From NCBI RefSeq assembly GCF_009720365.1, contig NZ_WBZD01000016.1, positions 186,001 to 250,000 on the forward strand: a stretch of 64,000 nt of DNA, written 5' to 3'. Positions within the stretch are counted from its first letter, which is position 1, and every line of letters begins with the position of its first letter. The notes beneath the pieces were generated by a model that saw nothing but the letters and a program-made list of their open reading frames with translations, ran no database searches and was not told the DNA's origin. The stretch is from Catellatospora paridis (GTDB lineage: Bacteria; Actinomycetota; Actinomycetes; Mycobacteriales; Micromonosporaceae). Below, piece after piece: positions 1 to 9,360 of the stretch. The position numbers and the translations under genes were made by a program.

Positions 1-888
1 CACGGCACCCCGCTGAAGCTGATGGGCATGGACGGGCTCACCTTCGCCGGCCGCGACGGCACGGGCAGCGCCGAGCTGCGCCGACTGGTCGCCCGGTGGG
101 ACTACAGCATCGCGGCCAACCCGTTCTCCACCGAGGCCTGGCGCACCGCCTTCCCGGGCGGCTACGAGTCGCTGGAATACGGCTACCCGCGCAACGACGT
201 CCTGGTCTCCGCGACTCCCGAACACGGCGTCCGAGTGCGCGCCGAGCTGGGCATCGAGCCCGGAAAGCGGGTCATCCTGTACGCGCCGACGCATCGCGGC
301 AGCACCCCGGGCGCCCGCTCCTCCTACCTCGACGCCGCCGCGCTGGCCGAGTCGCTGGGCCCGGACACCGTGATCCTGGCGCGCTCGCACTACTTCTACG
401 AGGACCGGCCGTCGGCCGCGGCGGGCGCGGCACGGGTCGTCGACGTGACCACCCACCCCCGGGTGGAGGACCTCTACCTGGCCGCGGACGTGCTGATCAC
501 GGACTACTCGTCGACCATGTTCGATTTCGCCGTGCTCGACCGGCCGATCGCCGTCTACGCCGCGGACTGGTCGTACTACCGGCGGTCCCGCGGCGCGTAC
601 TTCGACATCGCCGAGGCGCACCCCGGGGTCATCGCCACCACCCAGGACGAGCTGGTCGCCCTGTTCGCCTCGGGCGCGGTCGACGGCCCGGACGCGCGGC
701 AGCGGCGGGCGGCGTTCCGGGAGCGCTTCTGCGCCCTGGAGGACGGCCGGGCCAGCGAGCGCGTGGTGCGCCGGGTGCTGCTCGGCGAGCAGGTCGACCA
801 CCGGCCCACGACCGCATCGCGCGTGCCGCAGCAGGCCACCCGCGCCGACCGCCCGGCCGCCACCGCGCAGCAGCCCGCCCTGTCCTGA
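1..888 (+). CDS. CDP-glycerol glycerophosphotransferase family protein, C-terminal part (5' end outside window)
   Basis: The reading frame is open from base 1 and begins with HGTPLKLMG, a signature of the TagB/TagF-type CDP-glycerol:poly(glycerophosphate) glycerophosphotransferases; 295 residues are visible. Family members transfer glycerol phosphate or related groups onto teichoic-acid-like polymers or glycans at the cytoplasmic membrane. Further family features seen are the Rossmann-like stretch VILYAPTHRG, HPRVEDLYLAADVLITDYSS around residues 150-165, and SRGAYFDIAEAHPG. The last 35 residues are Ala/Pro/Gln-rich and look like a disordered tail. The N-terminus and start lie upstream. Family assignment is strong; the exact polymer is unknown. 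Confidence 0.85.
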   Translation, partial: HGTPLKLMGMDGLTFAGRDGTGSAELRRLVARWDYSIAANPFSTEAWRTAFPGGYESLEYGYPRNDVLVSATPEHGVRVRAELGIEPGKRVILYAPTHRGSTPGARSSYLDAAALAESLGPDTVILARSHYFYEDRPSAAAGAARVVDVTTHPRVEDLYLAADVLITDYSSTMFDFAVLDRPIAVYAADWSYYRRSRGAYFDIAEAHPGVIATTQDELVALFASGAVDGPDARQRRAAFRERFCALEDGRASERVVRRVLLGEQVDHRPTTASRVPQQATRADRPAATAQQPALS

Positions 889-1134
889 CCCTCGCCCCGC
901 CGCACCCCGCGCCGAACCCCCGCGCGCCTGCGGCGCTCGCGCGACCCGCCGCGCCATGCGCACGATCGGGCGCATCTCTTTCATCGTGATGAATACTTCG
1001 TTACCATCCGGTACACGAAATTGCTTCACGTAAGTGCGTCGGCGGCGGTGTCACGTCGCGTCAGGCTGCGCGTGGGCCTGCTGTCCGATGCGGATCAGCG
1101 GCCCCCGTCCCGTCCTGCCGAAGGGATCCACCCC

Positions 1135-4100
1135 ATGTCCCGACGCGCCACCCGCCCCCGCCTCCGCGCCAGACGCCCCCTCGCCGCCACGTTCGCACTG
1201 CTCACTGCCGGTGCCTTCGCGGTGGTCGCGCCCTCGGCTCCCGCCGCCGCGGCCGTGCTCGCCCCGAACGACTACTGCCTCGCCGAGTGCGCCGACATCC
1301 TGCCGCCCGGGCAGAACGGCAACGCCACCCTCGTCGACATCCTCGGCCACCAGGTGTTCGGCACCCGGCCCGCGCACTCGGCCGACCAGCTCGACCGGTA
1401 CGCCAACCTCGTCTACAACTACGCCGGGCTCACCGACGAGCAGATCCCGGCGTACTTCAACGACGCCTCGTTCGGGGTGCCCGCCGGGCAGGTCGAACGC
1501 AGCTACGCGCCCCGCTCCGACGTGACCGTGGTGCGCGACAAGGCCACCGGCACGCCGCACGTCACCGGCACCACCCGGGCCGGGACCATGTTCGGGGCCG
1601 GCTACGCCGGCGCCGAGGACCGCCTGTTCACCATGGACCTGCTGCGCCACGTCGGGCGCGGCACGCTCACCCCGTTCGCGGGCGGCGCGGCAGGCAACCG
1701 CTCGCTGGAGCAGAGCGTCTGGCGCAACTCGCCGTACACCGAAGCCGACCTGCAAGCCCAGGTCAACGCGCTGCAGGCGCTCGGCACGCGGGGCGCGCAG
1801 CTCTACACCGACGTGCAGAACTACATCGCGGGCATCAACGCCTACATCGCCAGGTGCATGGCCGATCGCAACTGCCCCGGCGAGTACGTGCTCACCGGCC
1901 ACCTCGACGCGATCACCAACGCGGGCGGCCCGGTCCAGTTCACGATGACCGACCTGATCGCCATCGCGGGCGTGGTCGGCGGGCTGTTCGGCGGGGGCGG
2001 CGGCAGCGAGATGCAGTCCGCCCTGGTCCGGGTGGCCGCGCGGGCCCGCTACGGCGCGGTCGAGGGCGACGCGGTGTGGAACGGGTTCCGCAGCCGCACC
2101 GACCCGGAGGCGGTGCTGACCGTCCACGACGGCACGAGCTTCCCGTACGGCGCGGCCGACGACAACGCCGCGGGCGTGGTGCTGCCCGACTCCGGCAGCG
2201 CCGTGGCCGAACCCGTCACCGCCGACCCCACCGGCTCGGCGACCAGCTCCGTCACCGCGCAGTCCGACATCGCCGCGGCGCTGGGCAGCCTGACCATCGG
2301 CCCGGCCCACCGCGGCATGTCCAACGCCGCGGTGATCTCCGCGGCGCACTCGGCCACCGGCCACCCCGTCGCCGTGTTCGGGCCGCAGACCGGCTACTTC
2401 TCCCCGCAGCTGCTGATGGTGCAGGAACTGCAGGGCCCCGGCATCAGCGCCCGCGGCGCGGCGTTCGCCGGGCTCAACCTGTACGTGCTGCTCGGGCGCG
2501 GGCAGGACTACGCGTGGAGCGCCACCTCGGCAGCGCACGACATCACCGACACGTACTCGCTGCCGCTGTGCACCACCGACGGCAGCGCCCCCACCCTGAG
2601 CAGCAACAAGTACCTCTACCGGGGCGTCTGCACCGCGATGGAGGAGCTGTCGCACACCAACGCGTGGACGCCGAGCACGGCCGACGGCACCGCCGCGGGG
2701 TCGTACAAGCTGCGCGCGTACCGGACCAAGCTCGGTCTGGTGGCCTGGCGCGGCACCGTCGGCGGCGTACCGCACGCCTTCACCCACCTGCGCTCGACCT
2801 ATCGCCATGAGGCCGACTCGGCGATCGGCTTCCAGATGTTCAACGACCCCGCCGCGATGGGCACCCCCGCCGACTTCAAGACCGCCGCGGGCAACGTCGG
2901 CTACTCGTTCAACTGGTTCTACGTCAACTCGACCGACACTGCCTACTTCATGTCCGGCAGCAACCCGCAGCGCGCCGCAGGCCACAACCCCAACCTGCCG
3001 GTACGCGGCGACGCGGCATACGAGTGGGCGGGTTACCAGGCCGACACCAACAATGCGACCTGGGCGTCGAACGCCACCCACCCGCAGTCGGTGAACCAGG
3101 ACTACTACGTCAGCTGGAACAACCGGCAGGCCAAGGACTTCGGCGCGGCCGACGGCGACTTCAGCTTCGGCTCGGTGCACCGCGGCGACCTGCTCGACGC
3201 CCCGGTCAAGGCGGCGATCGCGAGCGGGCACAAGTTCACCCGCGCCTCGCTGACCACCCTGGTCGAGAACGCCGGGGTCACCGACCTGCGCGGCTGGAAG
3301 GTGCTCGACGACCTGCTCCGCGTGATCGAGAGCCAGGCCGTCACCGACCCCGCGCTGGCCACCGCGGTCGGCAAGCTCAAGGCCTGGCAGCAGGCCGGGG
3401 CCCGGCGCGTGGAGACCACCCCCGGCTCGAAGGCGTACGCCCACGCCGACGCGATCCGCATCTTCGACGCATGGTGGCCGTTGCTGGTCAGCGGTCAGTT
3501 CCAGGGCGCGCTCGGCGACGGCCTCTACGGCGCCCTGGCCGACGCCATGCAGATCAACGAATCCCCGTCCGGCGGCCAGAACGGGCCCGGCTCTGCCCTG
3601 CCCGGCTCGCTCAACGCCAGCCAGGCCCACAAGGGCTCGTCCTTCCAGCACGGCTGGTGGGGATACGTCGAGAAGGACGTCCGCACCGTGCTCGGCGACC
3701 CGGTCGCGGGCGGGCTCGGGCGCACGTACTGCGGCAACGGGGTGCTCGGCGCCTGCCGCTCGGTCCTGCTGTCCGCCCTGGGCACCGCCAACGGGCAGGC
3801 GGCGAGCGCCGTCTACCCCGGCGACGAGCACTGCGCCGCCGGTGACCAGTGGTGCGCCGACGCCATCCTGCAGTCGGCCCTCGGCGGCATCACCGCGCCG
3901 CTGACCGCCTGGCAGAACCGGCCGACCTACCAGCAGGTGGTGTCGTTCCCGGCCAAGCGCGGCCAGGACATCGCCAACCTGGCCCAGGGCCGCCCGGTCT
4001 CGGCCAACGGCAGCCAGCTGTTCTACCCGGTCGGCAACGCCGTCGACGGCAACCCGACCACCCGCTGGAGCAGCAGCTCCGCCGACAGCAGGCAGATCAC

Positions 4101-4356
4101 GGTCGACCTGGGCAGCGTACGCAGCGTGGGCCGGACCATCCTGCGCTGGGAGGCGGCGTACGGCCGCTCGTACCGGATCGACGTCTCCACCGACGGCAGC
4201 ACCTGGACCACCGCCTTCGCCACCACCACCGGCAACGGCGCCGTCGACAACGACGTCTTCACCCCCGTCAACGCCCGCTACGTCCGCATGCAGGGCGTCC
4301 AGCGCGCCACCACCTACGGCTACTCCCTCTGGGAGTTCGAGATCTACAGCCGCTGA
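1135..4356 (+). CDS. Secreted penicillin acylase family protein (Ntn hydrolase) with C-terminal discoidin domain
   Basis: The 1073-residue product starts at the ATG at 1135, which directly precedes a twin-Arg-rich, hydrophobic signal sequence ending near APAAAA; the frame is open 38 codons further upstream but that stretch lacks signal-peptide character. The middle matches the penicillin acylase/acyl-homoserine lactone acylase family. GMSNAAVIS carries the expected N-terminal nucleophile serine of the beta chain (Ser396, codon 2320-2322), followed by HPVAVFGPQTGYFSP and LLGRGQDYAWSAT. Such enzymes self-cleave and hydrolyse amide bonds of acylated substrates. From about residue 947 an F5/8 type C (discoidin) module follows (AVDGNPTTRWSS, ITVDLGS, YVRMQG), suggesting carbohydrate or surface binding. 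Substrate unknown. Upstream 889-1134 is non-coding, with a CACGAT/ATCGTG inverted repeat at 961-988. Confidence 0.88.
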   Translation: MSRRATRPRLRARRPLAATFALLTAGAFAVVAPSAPAAAAVLAPNDYCLAECADILPPGQNGNATLVDILGHQVFGTRPAHSADQLDRYANLVYNYAGLTDEQIPAYFNDASFGVPAGQVERSYAPRSDVTVVRDKATGTPHVTGTTRAGTMFGAGYAGAEDRLFTMDLLRHVGRGTLTPFAGGAAGNRSLEQSVWRNSPYTEADLQAQVNALQALGTRGAQLYTDVQNYIAGINAYIARCMADRNCPGEYVLTGHLDAITNAGGPVQFTMTDLIAIAGVVGGLFGGGGGSEMQSALVRVAARARYGAVEGDAVWNGFRSRTDPEAVLTVHDGTSFPYGAADDNAAGVVLPDSGSAVAEPVTADPTGSATSSVTAQSDIAAALGSLTIGPAHRGMSNAAVISAAHSATGHPVAVFGPQTGYFSPQLLMVQELQGPGISARGAAFAGLNLYVLLGRGQDYAWSATSAAHDITDTYSLPLCTTDGSAPTLSSNKYLYRGVCTAMEELSHTNAWTPSTADGTAAGSYKLRAYRTKLGLVAWRGTVGGVPHAFTHLRSTYRHEADSAIGFQMFNDPAAMGTPADFKTAAGNVGYSFNWFYVNSTDTAYFMSGSNPQRAAGHNPNLPVRGDAAYEWAGYQADTNNATWASNATHPQSVNQDYYVSWNNRQAKDFGAADGDFSFGSVHRGDLLDAPVKAAIASGHKFTRASLTTLVENAGVTDLRGWKVLDDLLRVIESQAVTDPALATAVGKLKAWQQAGARRVETTPGSKAYAHADAIRIFDAWWPLLVSGQFQGALGDGLYGALADAMQINESPSGGQNGPGSALPGSLNASQAHKGSSFQHGWWGYVEKDVRTVLGDPVAGGLGRTYCGNGVLGACRSVLLSALGTANGQAASAVYPGDEHCAAGDQWCADAILQSALGGITAPLTAWQNRPTYQQVVSFPAKRGQDIANLAQGRPVSANGSQLFYPVGNAVDGNPTTRWSSSSADSRQITVDLGSVRSVGRTILRWEAAYGRSYRIDVSTDGSTWTTAFATTTGNGAVDNDVFTPVNARYVRMQGVQRATTYGYSLWEFEIYSR

Positions 4357-4377
4357 CCTGTCCCCTCCCTGCGACGG

Positions 4378-4430
4378 CTCTTAAAGACCTGCGGCCTCCG
4401 AAGGGCTCGGAGGCCGCAGGTCTTCAAGAG
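4378..4430. terminator. Bidirectional hairpin terminator T1
   Basis: An 18-bp perfect stem (AAGACCTGCGGCCTCCGA and its complement) is extended outward by CTCTTA/CAAGAG with one mismatch. It lies between the convergent ends of the acylase (+) and the ABC ATPase (-), so it can stop transcription both ways. Its outer arms resemble those of the hairpin at 10399-10457. Confidence 0.75.
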
Positions 4431-4449
4431 TTGCGCGAGAGGGTGGGGG

Positions 4450-5106
4450 TCAGTGGACGGGGGCGGCGGCGTAGCCGTCGACGAGGTGGAGTTCGTCGTC
4501 GCAGGCGGCGGCGGCCTGGGGGTCGTGGGTGGCGAAGACGACGGCCGCGCCGCGCTCGGCCTCGGCGCGCAGCAGGGTCAGCACCGTCTGGCGGTTGGCG
4601 GCGTCGAGTTCGCTGGTGATCTCGTCGGCCAGCAGCACCGGGCCGCGCAGGGCCAGACCGCGGGCGATCGCCGTACGCTGCTGCTGCCCACCGGACAGCT
4701 CCTCGACCAGCTGCTCGGCCTGGTTGGCCAGGCCGACCCGCTCCAGCGCCTCGGCCGTGAGCCGGCGCGCGTCCGCGGCCCGCACGCCCGCGGACACCAG
4801 CGCGACCAGGATGTTCTCGGCCGCGGTCAGGGTCGGGGCGAGGCCGTTGTGCTGCGGGATCAGGATGATGCCCTGAGTGACGGCCTGGTCGCGGTCACGC
4901 AGCGGGGTGCCGTCCAGGGTGACCTGGCCCTCGACCGGGTGCAACAGCCCGGCCAGCGCCCACAGCAGCGTGGTCTTGCCGGCGCCGGACGCGCCGGTGA
5001 CGGCCAGGATGCGGCCCGGCTGGGCGGCCGCGGTGACCTCGCGCAGCACCGCCCGGTCCTTGCCGTATGCCATGGTGATCCGATCGGCCAGCAGCTTCCG
5101 GGTCAT
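4450..5106 (-). CDS. ABC transporter ATP-binding protein (LolD/MacB-like)
   Basis: A 218-residue ABC ATPase with Walker A (GASGAGKTT, near residue 40), signature LSGGQQQR and Walker B LLADEITSELD, where the usual DEPT is DEIT. The D-loop and switch histidine (THD) are present. Its start overlaps the stop of the upstream ATPase gene by one base (TGATG), so it is the last gene of a three-gene operon with a second ATPase and a 1031-residue FtsX-type permease. Such systems move lipids, lipoproteins, peptides or drugs across or within the membrane. Substrate cannot be read from sequence. Confidence 0.85.
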   Translation of the reverse strand: MTRKLLADRITMAYGKDRAVLREVTAAAQPGRILAVTGASGAGKTTLLWALAGLLHPVEGQVTLDGTPLRDRDQAVTQGIILIPQHNGLAPTLTAAENILVALVSAGVRAADARRLTAEALERVGLANQAEQLVEELSGGQQQRTAIARGLALRGPVLLADEITSELDAANRQTVLTLLRAEAERGAAVVFATHDPQAAAACDDELHLVDGYAAAPVH

Positions 5107-6050
5107 CAGGCCACCTCACGGCTGTAGTCGGGAACGATCTGCCCGCGCCGGTAGGCGGTCGCGTCGTCCTCGGGCTCGTACTCGTCGGCGGGCACCATCT
5201 CGCTGCCCGGCTGTGCGGCGTGGGCAGGGGCCAGCAGCACCGTGCCGTCGGGACGCGGGTGGACCCGCAGCCGGGTGCCGGGCGGCAGCATCGCCAGCAC
5301 GTCGGGCGGCAGGTGCACCGAGCCGTCCCGGCCGACCACGGCGAACTCCTCGCCGAGCCGGCCCTCGCCGCCGACCCGCCCGTCGCGGATGGTGACCTGG
5401 CGGCCCATGCCCGCGCCGACCTCGGGGTCATGGGTGACCACGACCACCGTCGTGCCGGCCCGGCGCACCGACTCCAGCGCCGCGATGACCTCGTCGCGGG
5501 CGACCGAGTCGAGCTGGCTGGTCGGCTCGTCGGCCAGCAGCAGCCCCGGCTTGTGCGCCAGCGCCACCGCCAGGGCCAGCCGCTGCCGCTCGCCGGGGGT
5601 CAGCTCGTGCGGGCGCTGGCGCAGCCGTCCGCGCACGCCGAGCAGGCCGACCAGGGCCAGCACGTCGCGCGGGGCGGGCAGGTCGCCGACGCCGTGGGAG
5701 CGGGCGGCGCGCTGGGCGAAGCGCACGTTCTGCTCGGCGGTCAGGTACGGCAGCAGGTTGCGCTCGGCGCCCTGCAGCACGACGCCGACCTCGGTGGCCC
5801 GCATCCGGGCCAGGTCGGCCTCGGACGCCTTGGCCAGGTCGGTCTCGCCGACCGTGGCCCGCCCGGCGGCCGGCCGGATCAGCCCGGCCAGCAGCGACAG
5901 CAGGGTGGACTTGCCGGAGCCGGACGGGCCCAGCAGGGCCACCGACTCGCCGGGCGCGATGTCCAGGTCCACTCCGCCGAGGGCGACCACGTCGTATCCC
6001 TCGAGCCGGTAGATGTAGACCAGGCCGCGACAGGTAACCGTGCCGTTCAC
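5106..6050 (-). CDS. ABC transporter ATP-binding protein with extra C-terminal domain
   Basis: The start is the GTG at 6050, overlapping the permease stop by 4 nt (GTGA); the frame runs on far upstream but only shadows the permease. The protein has 314 residues. The first 220 or so are an ABC ATPase (Walker A GPSGSGKST, Walker B LLLADEPTSQLD), but the signature motif is LTPGERQ instead of LSGGQ. The last 85 or so residues are not part of a standard ATPase: VGRDGSVHLPPDVLAMLPPG followed by TRLRVHPRPDGTVLL resembles a SpoVT-AbrB-like beta-hairpin fold, then comes an acidic tail. Together with the adjacent canonical ATPase this could form a heterodimer with one degenerate site. The AbrB-like reading is inference. 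Confidence 0.82.
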   Translation of the reverse strand: MNGTVTCRGLVYIYRLEGYDVVALGGVDLDIAPGESVALLGPSGSGKSTLLSLLAGLIRPAAGRATVGETDLAKASEADLARMRATEVGVVLQGAERNLLPYLTAEQNVRFAQRAARSHGVGDLPAPRDVLALVGLLGVRGRLRQRPHELTPGERQRLALAVALAHKPGLLLADEPTSQLDSVARDEVIAALESVRRAGTTVVVVTHDPEVGAGMGRQVTIRDGRVGGEGRLGEEFAVVGRDGSVHLPPDVLAMLPPGTRLRVHPRPDGTVLLAPAHAAQPGSEMVPADEYEPEDDATAYRRGQIVPDYSREVA

Positions 6051-9000
6051 CGGCCGCCTCCTCGGATCAGTTCGGGGGTGGCCCGCTTGACCAGCCGGCC
6101 GCCGCGCAACACCGCCACCACGAGCACCAGCAGCGCGCCGGCGACGGCCAGCGGCAGCGCGTCCAGGGTCAGCCCGGGCACCAGCGTGCCGAGCACGTCC
6201 CCGGTCAGGTTCGGCGCCCCGGGCGTGCCGACGGTGACCAGCGGGATGCCGGGCAGCATCAGGGCCGCGGCCCCGACCCCGACCAGCAATCCGACGATCA
6301 TCGGCAGGCCGATCAGCGCGAACCGTTCCCGCCGCAGGCTGCGGCGCAGTACCTGCTGGCGTACGCCGGTGACGCGCAGCGCGGCCAGCTCGGCGCGGCG
6401 GTCGCCGGCGCCCAGCCGGGTGCTGAGCATGAGCACGCCCAGCGCGAGCAGCGCGGCCGCGATGCCCGCCAGCAGGTAGAGCCGCAGCCCGAGCGCGGGG
6501 GCGCGGCGGCCCAGCCGGGCCAGCTCGTCGGGCACGGTCTCCGTGCGCAGCACCCGTACGCCCTGGCCGGCGAGCTTGGCGGCGAGGTCGGACGGGGCGT
6601 CCTGCGCGGCCCACACCTCGTAGCGCAGGTCGCTCGCGTCGGACAGGCCCTGCGTCACCGCAGCCGCCCGGGTCGCCAGGTCCAGGTCGAACAGCAGGCC
6701 GCGCTCGCCCGCGCGGGGCAGCACCGCCGCCTTCTCCAGCACCCCGAACGACTGCGGCGCCTCGGCGAACGCGGGCAGGTCGAAGTGGTCCGGGTCGTCG
6801 CTGCTCGGGGCCGGGCCGGCCAGCACCGCGGGCAGTTCCGCGGGCGTGTCCAGGTACGAGACGTGCACGTCGCCCTGGTCGGCCGAGCTCACGCTGAGGC
6901 CGAGCTGCGGGCCGGGGGTGACCCGTACGGTCGCGTTGGGTGTGCGGTCCACCAGGAACCGCCAGGCCGCCGACTCGGCGAAGCGCACCGGCAGCACCTG
7001 CCCACCGGAGCGCAGCTCGTCGATGGACAGCTGGACCTGCACCGGTCCGGCTTCCCCGGTCTGCCGGGAGACGGCCAGGCCCACCAGGCGGCACGGCGTG
7101 CTCGCGCAGGCCGGCACGGCGGCGGTGTAGGCGCGCACGCCCTCCTTCAACCGGCCCAGCCAGACGATGCTCGGCGGCTCACCGGGCGCGGACACCACCG
7201 CGCCCAGGCGCGCCGGCGTCTCGCCGAGCGTGGTCACCGACACGTGCGCGCTCAGCTGGCCGCCGACCTCGGCGACCTGCGGCACGTTCGCGCGCAGGCG
7301 GCCGGCCAGGTCGGACATCGCGGTGGCGTCGTGGTCGCGCCAGATGGCGACGGCGGGCAGCCGCTCGGACTGCACCCCGATCAGCTCCACCCGCTGGTTG
7401 TTGTAGAGCTCGTCGACCCGCACCACGGCCATCGAGCGGTTCGTCGGGTCGGCCTCGGCCAGCGCCTTGACCAGCGCCTGCGGGTGCGCCGCGGAGACGG
7501 CGTAGACGGTCGACGCGCCGACCGCGTCGTCGGCCCGCTGGTCGCGGGCATCCGCCGCGACGTCCCACGCGGTGGCGGAGAAGGTCAGCAGCGCGACGGC
7601 GGCGGTGAGCACCGCGACGGTGCGGGCCGCGCCGGGCCGGCGCGACAGCTGCGCCGCCGACAGCATGGCGGGCAGCCGGCCGCGGCGGCGGGCCAGGCCC
7701 AGCCGCACCCGCGACCAGATGCTCAGCATCCGCCCGGCGAGCACGCCCGCAACGATGGCGAGCGCGGCGGGAGCCAGCAGCGCCAGCGGGGCCGACCGGT
7801 CACGCAGCGCCGCGGCCAGCGAGGCGACCGCCAGTGCCGCGGCCACGCCCTCCAGCACGCCCGCCCGCCAGGTGCCGCGCTGCGGCACCCGCCGCAGCAG
7901 GCCCAGCACGCTGCGGCCGAGCGTGGCGCGCGCGGCCAGCCAGGCCGCGACGCAGGCGAGCAGCAACCCGCCCGCGGCGGCCGCGAAGACCGGCCACCGG
8001 ATCTCGGCGTGTACGCCGTCGGCGAGCACCGAGCGGGCGGCCAGCTCGACCGCGCCCATGCCGACCGCCAGGCCCAGCGGAGCGCCGAGGACGATCAGGA
8101 GCAGGGTCTCGCCCAGTCCGAAGCGGATCGTGCCGCCGCTGCCGTAGCCGCGCAGCCGGGCCAGCGCCAGCTCCGGGCCGCGCTCCTCGGTCAGCGCCGC
8201 GACCAGCAGCAGCAGCACCACGAAGGCCAGCAGCACCAGCGGCACCGCGATGATGGGCACGGTCCGGGCGAGCGCGTCCTGGTCCTTGGCCGCGTCCTCC
8301 ACGATGGCCGGCAGCGCCGTCTCGACCTGCAGCTCGGACCCGTTCAGCGCCAGGCCGAGCGTGCCCAGCTCGCCGCGCAGCGCGACGACGTCGTCCAGCC
8401 GCACCTGCTCGGGCCGCAGCGGGTATGCCACGGACAGGGTCACCGGCACCGCGTCGCCGAGCCGCACGTCGTCCTCGGCGCCGGCGAACACGGCGTCCAG
8501 CCGGGCCGCGCCCTCCCCACCGGACTGGGCCTGGGCGAAGTAGCCGTTGTTGCCCCAGTAGGCCTCGTCGGGGGCGAGCGGGGTGTAGAGACCGACGACC
8601 TCGTACGACCGGAGCGGTGCTTCGCCCTGGGCCGGGCGCACCGACACCTTGTCGCCGACCTCGACCCCGGCCTCGGCCGCGGCGCGCTCGCTGAGCAGCA
8701 CCTGCTCGGCGTCGATGGCGCAGTCGCCGGTGATCCGCAGGTGCGCGCAGGCGCCCTGGTGCCAGGCCAGCCGGGCGGCGAACCGGGAAGCGCCGACGGT
8801 CAGCGACGTGTCCGTGCTGACGGAGCCGACCGGCCGGTCCAGCACCGCGGCCAGGTGCGGGGCCTTGGCCAGCGCACCGTTGACGATCGACTGGGTGTCA
8901 CCGACCGGCTGGTGTGCCGCCTCGGCCGTGTCCGCGCTGCCCTCGGCGGTCACGGTGACCGCGGCGGCGCTGGCCGGGGCCGCGCTCAGCGCGTCGGTCA

Positions 9001-9142
9001 GCACCGACTGCTGCGCGGCGCGGCCGTATGCCGGGGCGAGCACCGCCGCGGCGGTGGCGAACGCCGCGAGCGACAACACCACCAGCGATCGGCCGGAGCG
9101 GTGCCGGATGCCCCGCATCATGACGGACCAACCGGTCACCAT
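6047..9142 (-). CDS. FtsX-like ABC transporter permease, large
   Basis: The ATG at 9142 is chosen because GGAGG lies 3 nt upstream (somewhat close) and the protein then begins MVTGWSVMMRGIRHRSG, a typical basic N-terminus before the first membrane helix. It has 1031 residues: an N-terminal membrane anchor, a large extracytoplasmic domain of about 250 residues, a block of several membrane helices (about residues 300-480) with the FtsX-type cytoplasmic motif ELALARLRGYGSGG, a second large extracytoplasmic domain, and a C-terminal helix block with a second copy of the motif (AELAALRVTGVRQQ). This duplicated FtsX layout is that of MacB/LolCE-like mechanotransmission or export permeases. First gene of the operon with the two ATPases downstream. 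Confidence 0.85.
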   Translation of the reverse strand: MVTGWSVMMRGIRHRSGRSLVVLSLAAFATAAAVLAPAYGRAAQQSVLTDALSAAPASAAAVTVTAEGSADTAEAAHQPVGDTQSIVNGALAKAPHLAAVLDRPVGSVSTDTSLTVGASRFAARLAWHQGACAHLRITGDCAIDAEQVLLSERAAAEAGVEVGDKVSVRPAQGEAPLRSYEVVGLYTPLAPDEAYWGNNGYFAQAQSGGEGAARLDAVFAGAEDDVRLGDAVPVTLSVAYPLRPEQVRLDDVVALRGELGTLGLALNGSELQVETALPAIVEDAAKDQDALARTVPIIAVPLVLLAFVVLLLLVAALTEERGPELALARLRGYGSGGTIRFGLGETLLLIVLGAPLGLAVGMGAVELAARSVLADGVHAEIRWPVFAAAAGGLLLACVAAWLAARATLGRSVLGLLRRVPQRGTWRAGVLEGVAAALAVASLAAALRDRSAPLALLAPAALAIVAGVLAGRMLSIWSRVRLGLARRRGRLPAMLSAAQLSRRPGAARTVAVLTAAVALLTFSATAWDVAADARDQRADDAVGASTVYAVSAAHPQALVKALAEADPTNRSMAVVRVDELYNNQRVELIGVQSERLPAVAIWRDHDATAMSDLAGRLRANVPQVAEVGGQLSAHVSVTTLGETPARLGAVVSAPGEPPSIVWLGRLKEGVRAYTAAVPACASTPCRLVGLAVSRQTGEAGPVQVQLSIDELRSGGQVLPVRFAESAAWRFLVDRTPNATVRVTPGPQLGLSVSSADQGDVHVSYLDTPAELPAVLAGPAPSSDDPDHFDLPAFAEAPQSFGVLEKAAVLPRAGERGLLFDLDLATRAAAVTQGLSDASDLRYEVWAAQDAPSDLAAKLAGQGVRVLRTETVPDELARLGRRAPALGLRLYLLAGIAAALLALGVLMLSTRLGAGDRRAELAALRVTGVRQQVLRRSLRRERFALIGLPMIVGLLVGVGAAALMLPGIPLVTVGTPGAPNLTGDVLGTLVPGLTLDALPLAVAGALLVLVVAVLRGGRLVKRATPELIRGGGR

Positions 9143-9177
9143 CGCCTCCACGCGTAAGAGCCCTATGTGCCCCGACA

Positions 9178-9194
9178 CCTTAGCGATTGGTCAG
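9178..9194. promoter_or_regulatory. Candidate operator (site e), CTTAACGATCGTTCAG-like
   Basis: CCTTAGCGATTGGTCAG lies 36 nt upstream of the permease start and matches, with deviations in one arm, the palindrome found before the acyl-CoA genes in this window. It is the weakest of the six and may be fortuitous. The rest of 9195-9360 shows nothing recognisable. Confidence 0.35.
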
Positions 9195-9360
9195 TCCGCC
9201 CGTGAAGCCGCTTCGCCTATCGTTGCCAACCCGCGTCCGAGCAGCTCTCCAGGCGAATTCACCTGCTCACGGAGCGTTAGATCGCTCCCCCTCGTGTCGT
9301 ACCGGACGACCGGGCGCGGCCCCAGCGGTGAGGCCTGCAGATCCAGGCCCCCGGAAGCGT

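Noticed and set aside
1051-3831. 926-codon open frame on the minus strand
   Set aside because: It is antisense to the penicillin acylase gene, is Gly/Arg/Val-rich without motifs, and arises from third-position GC bias.
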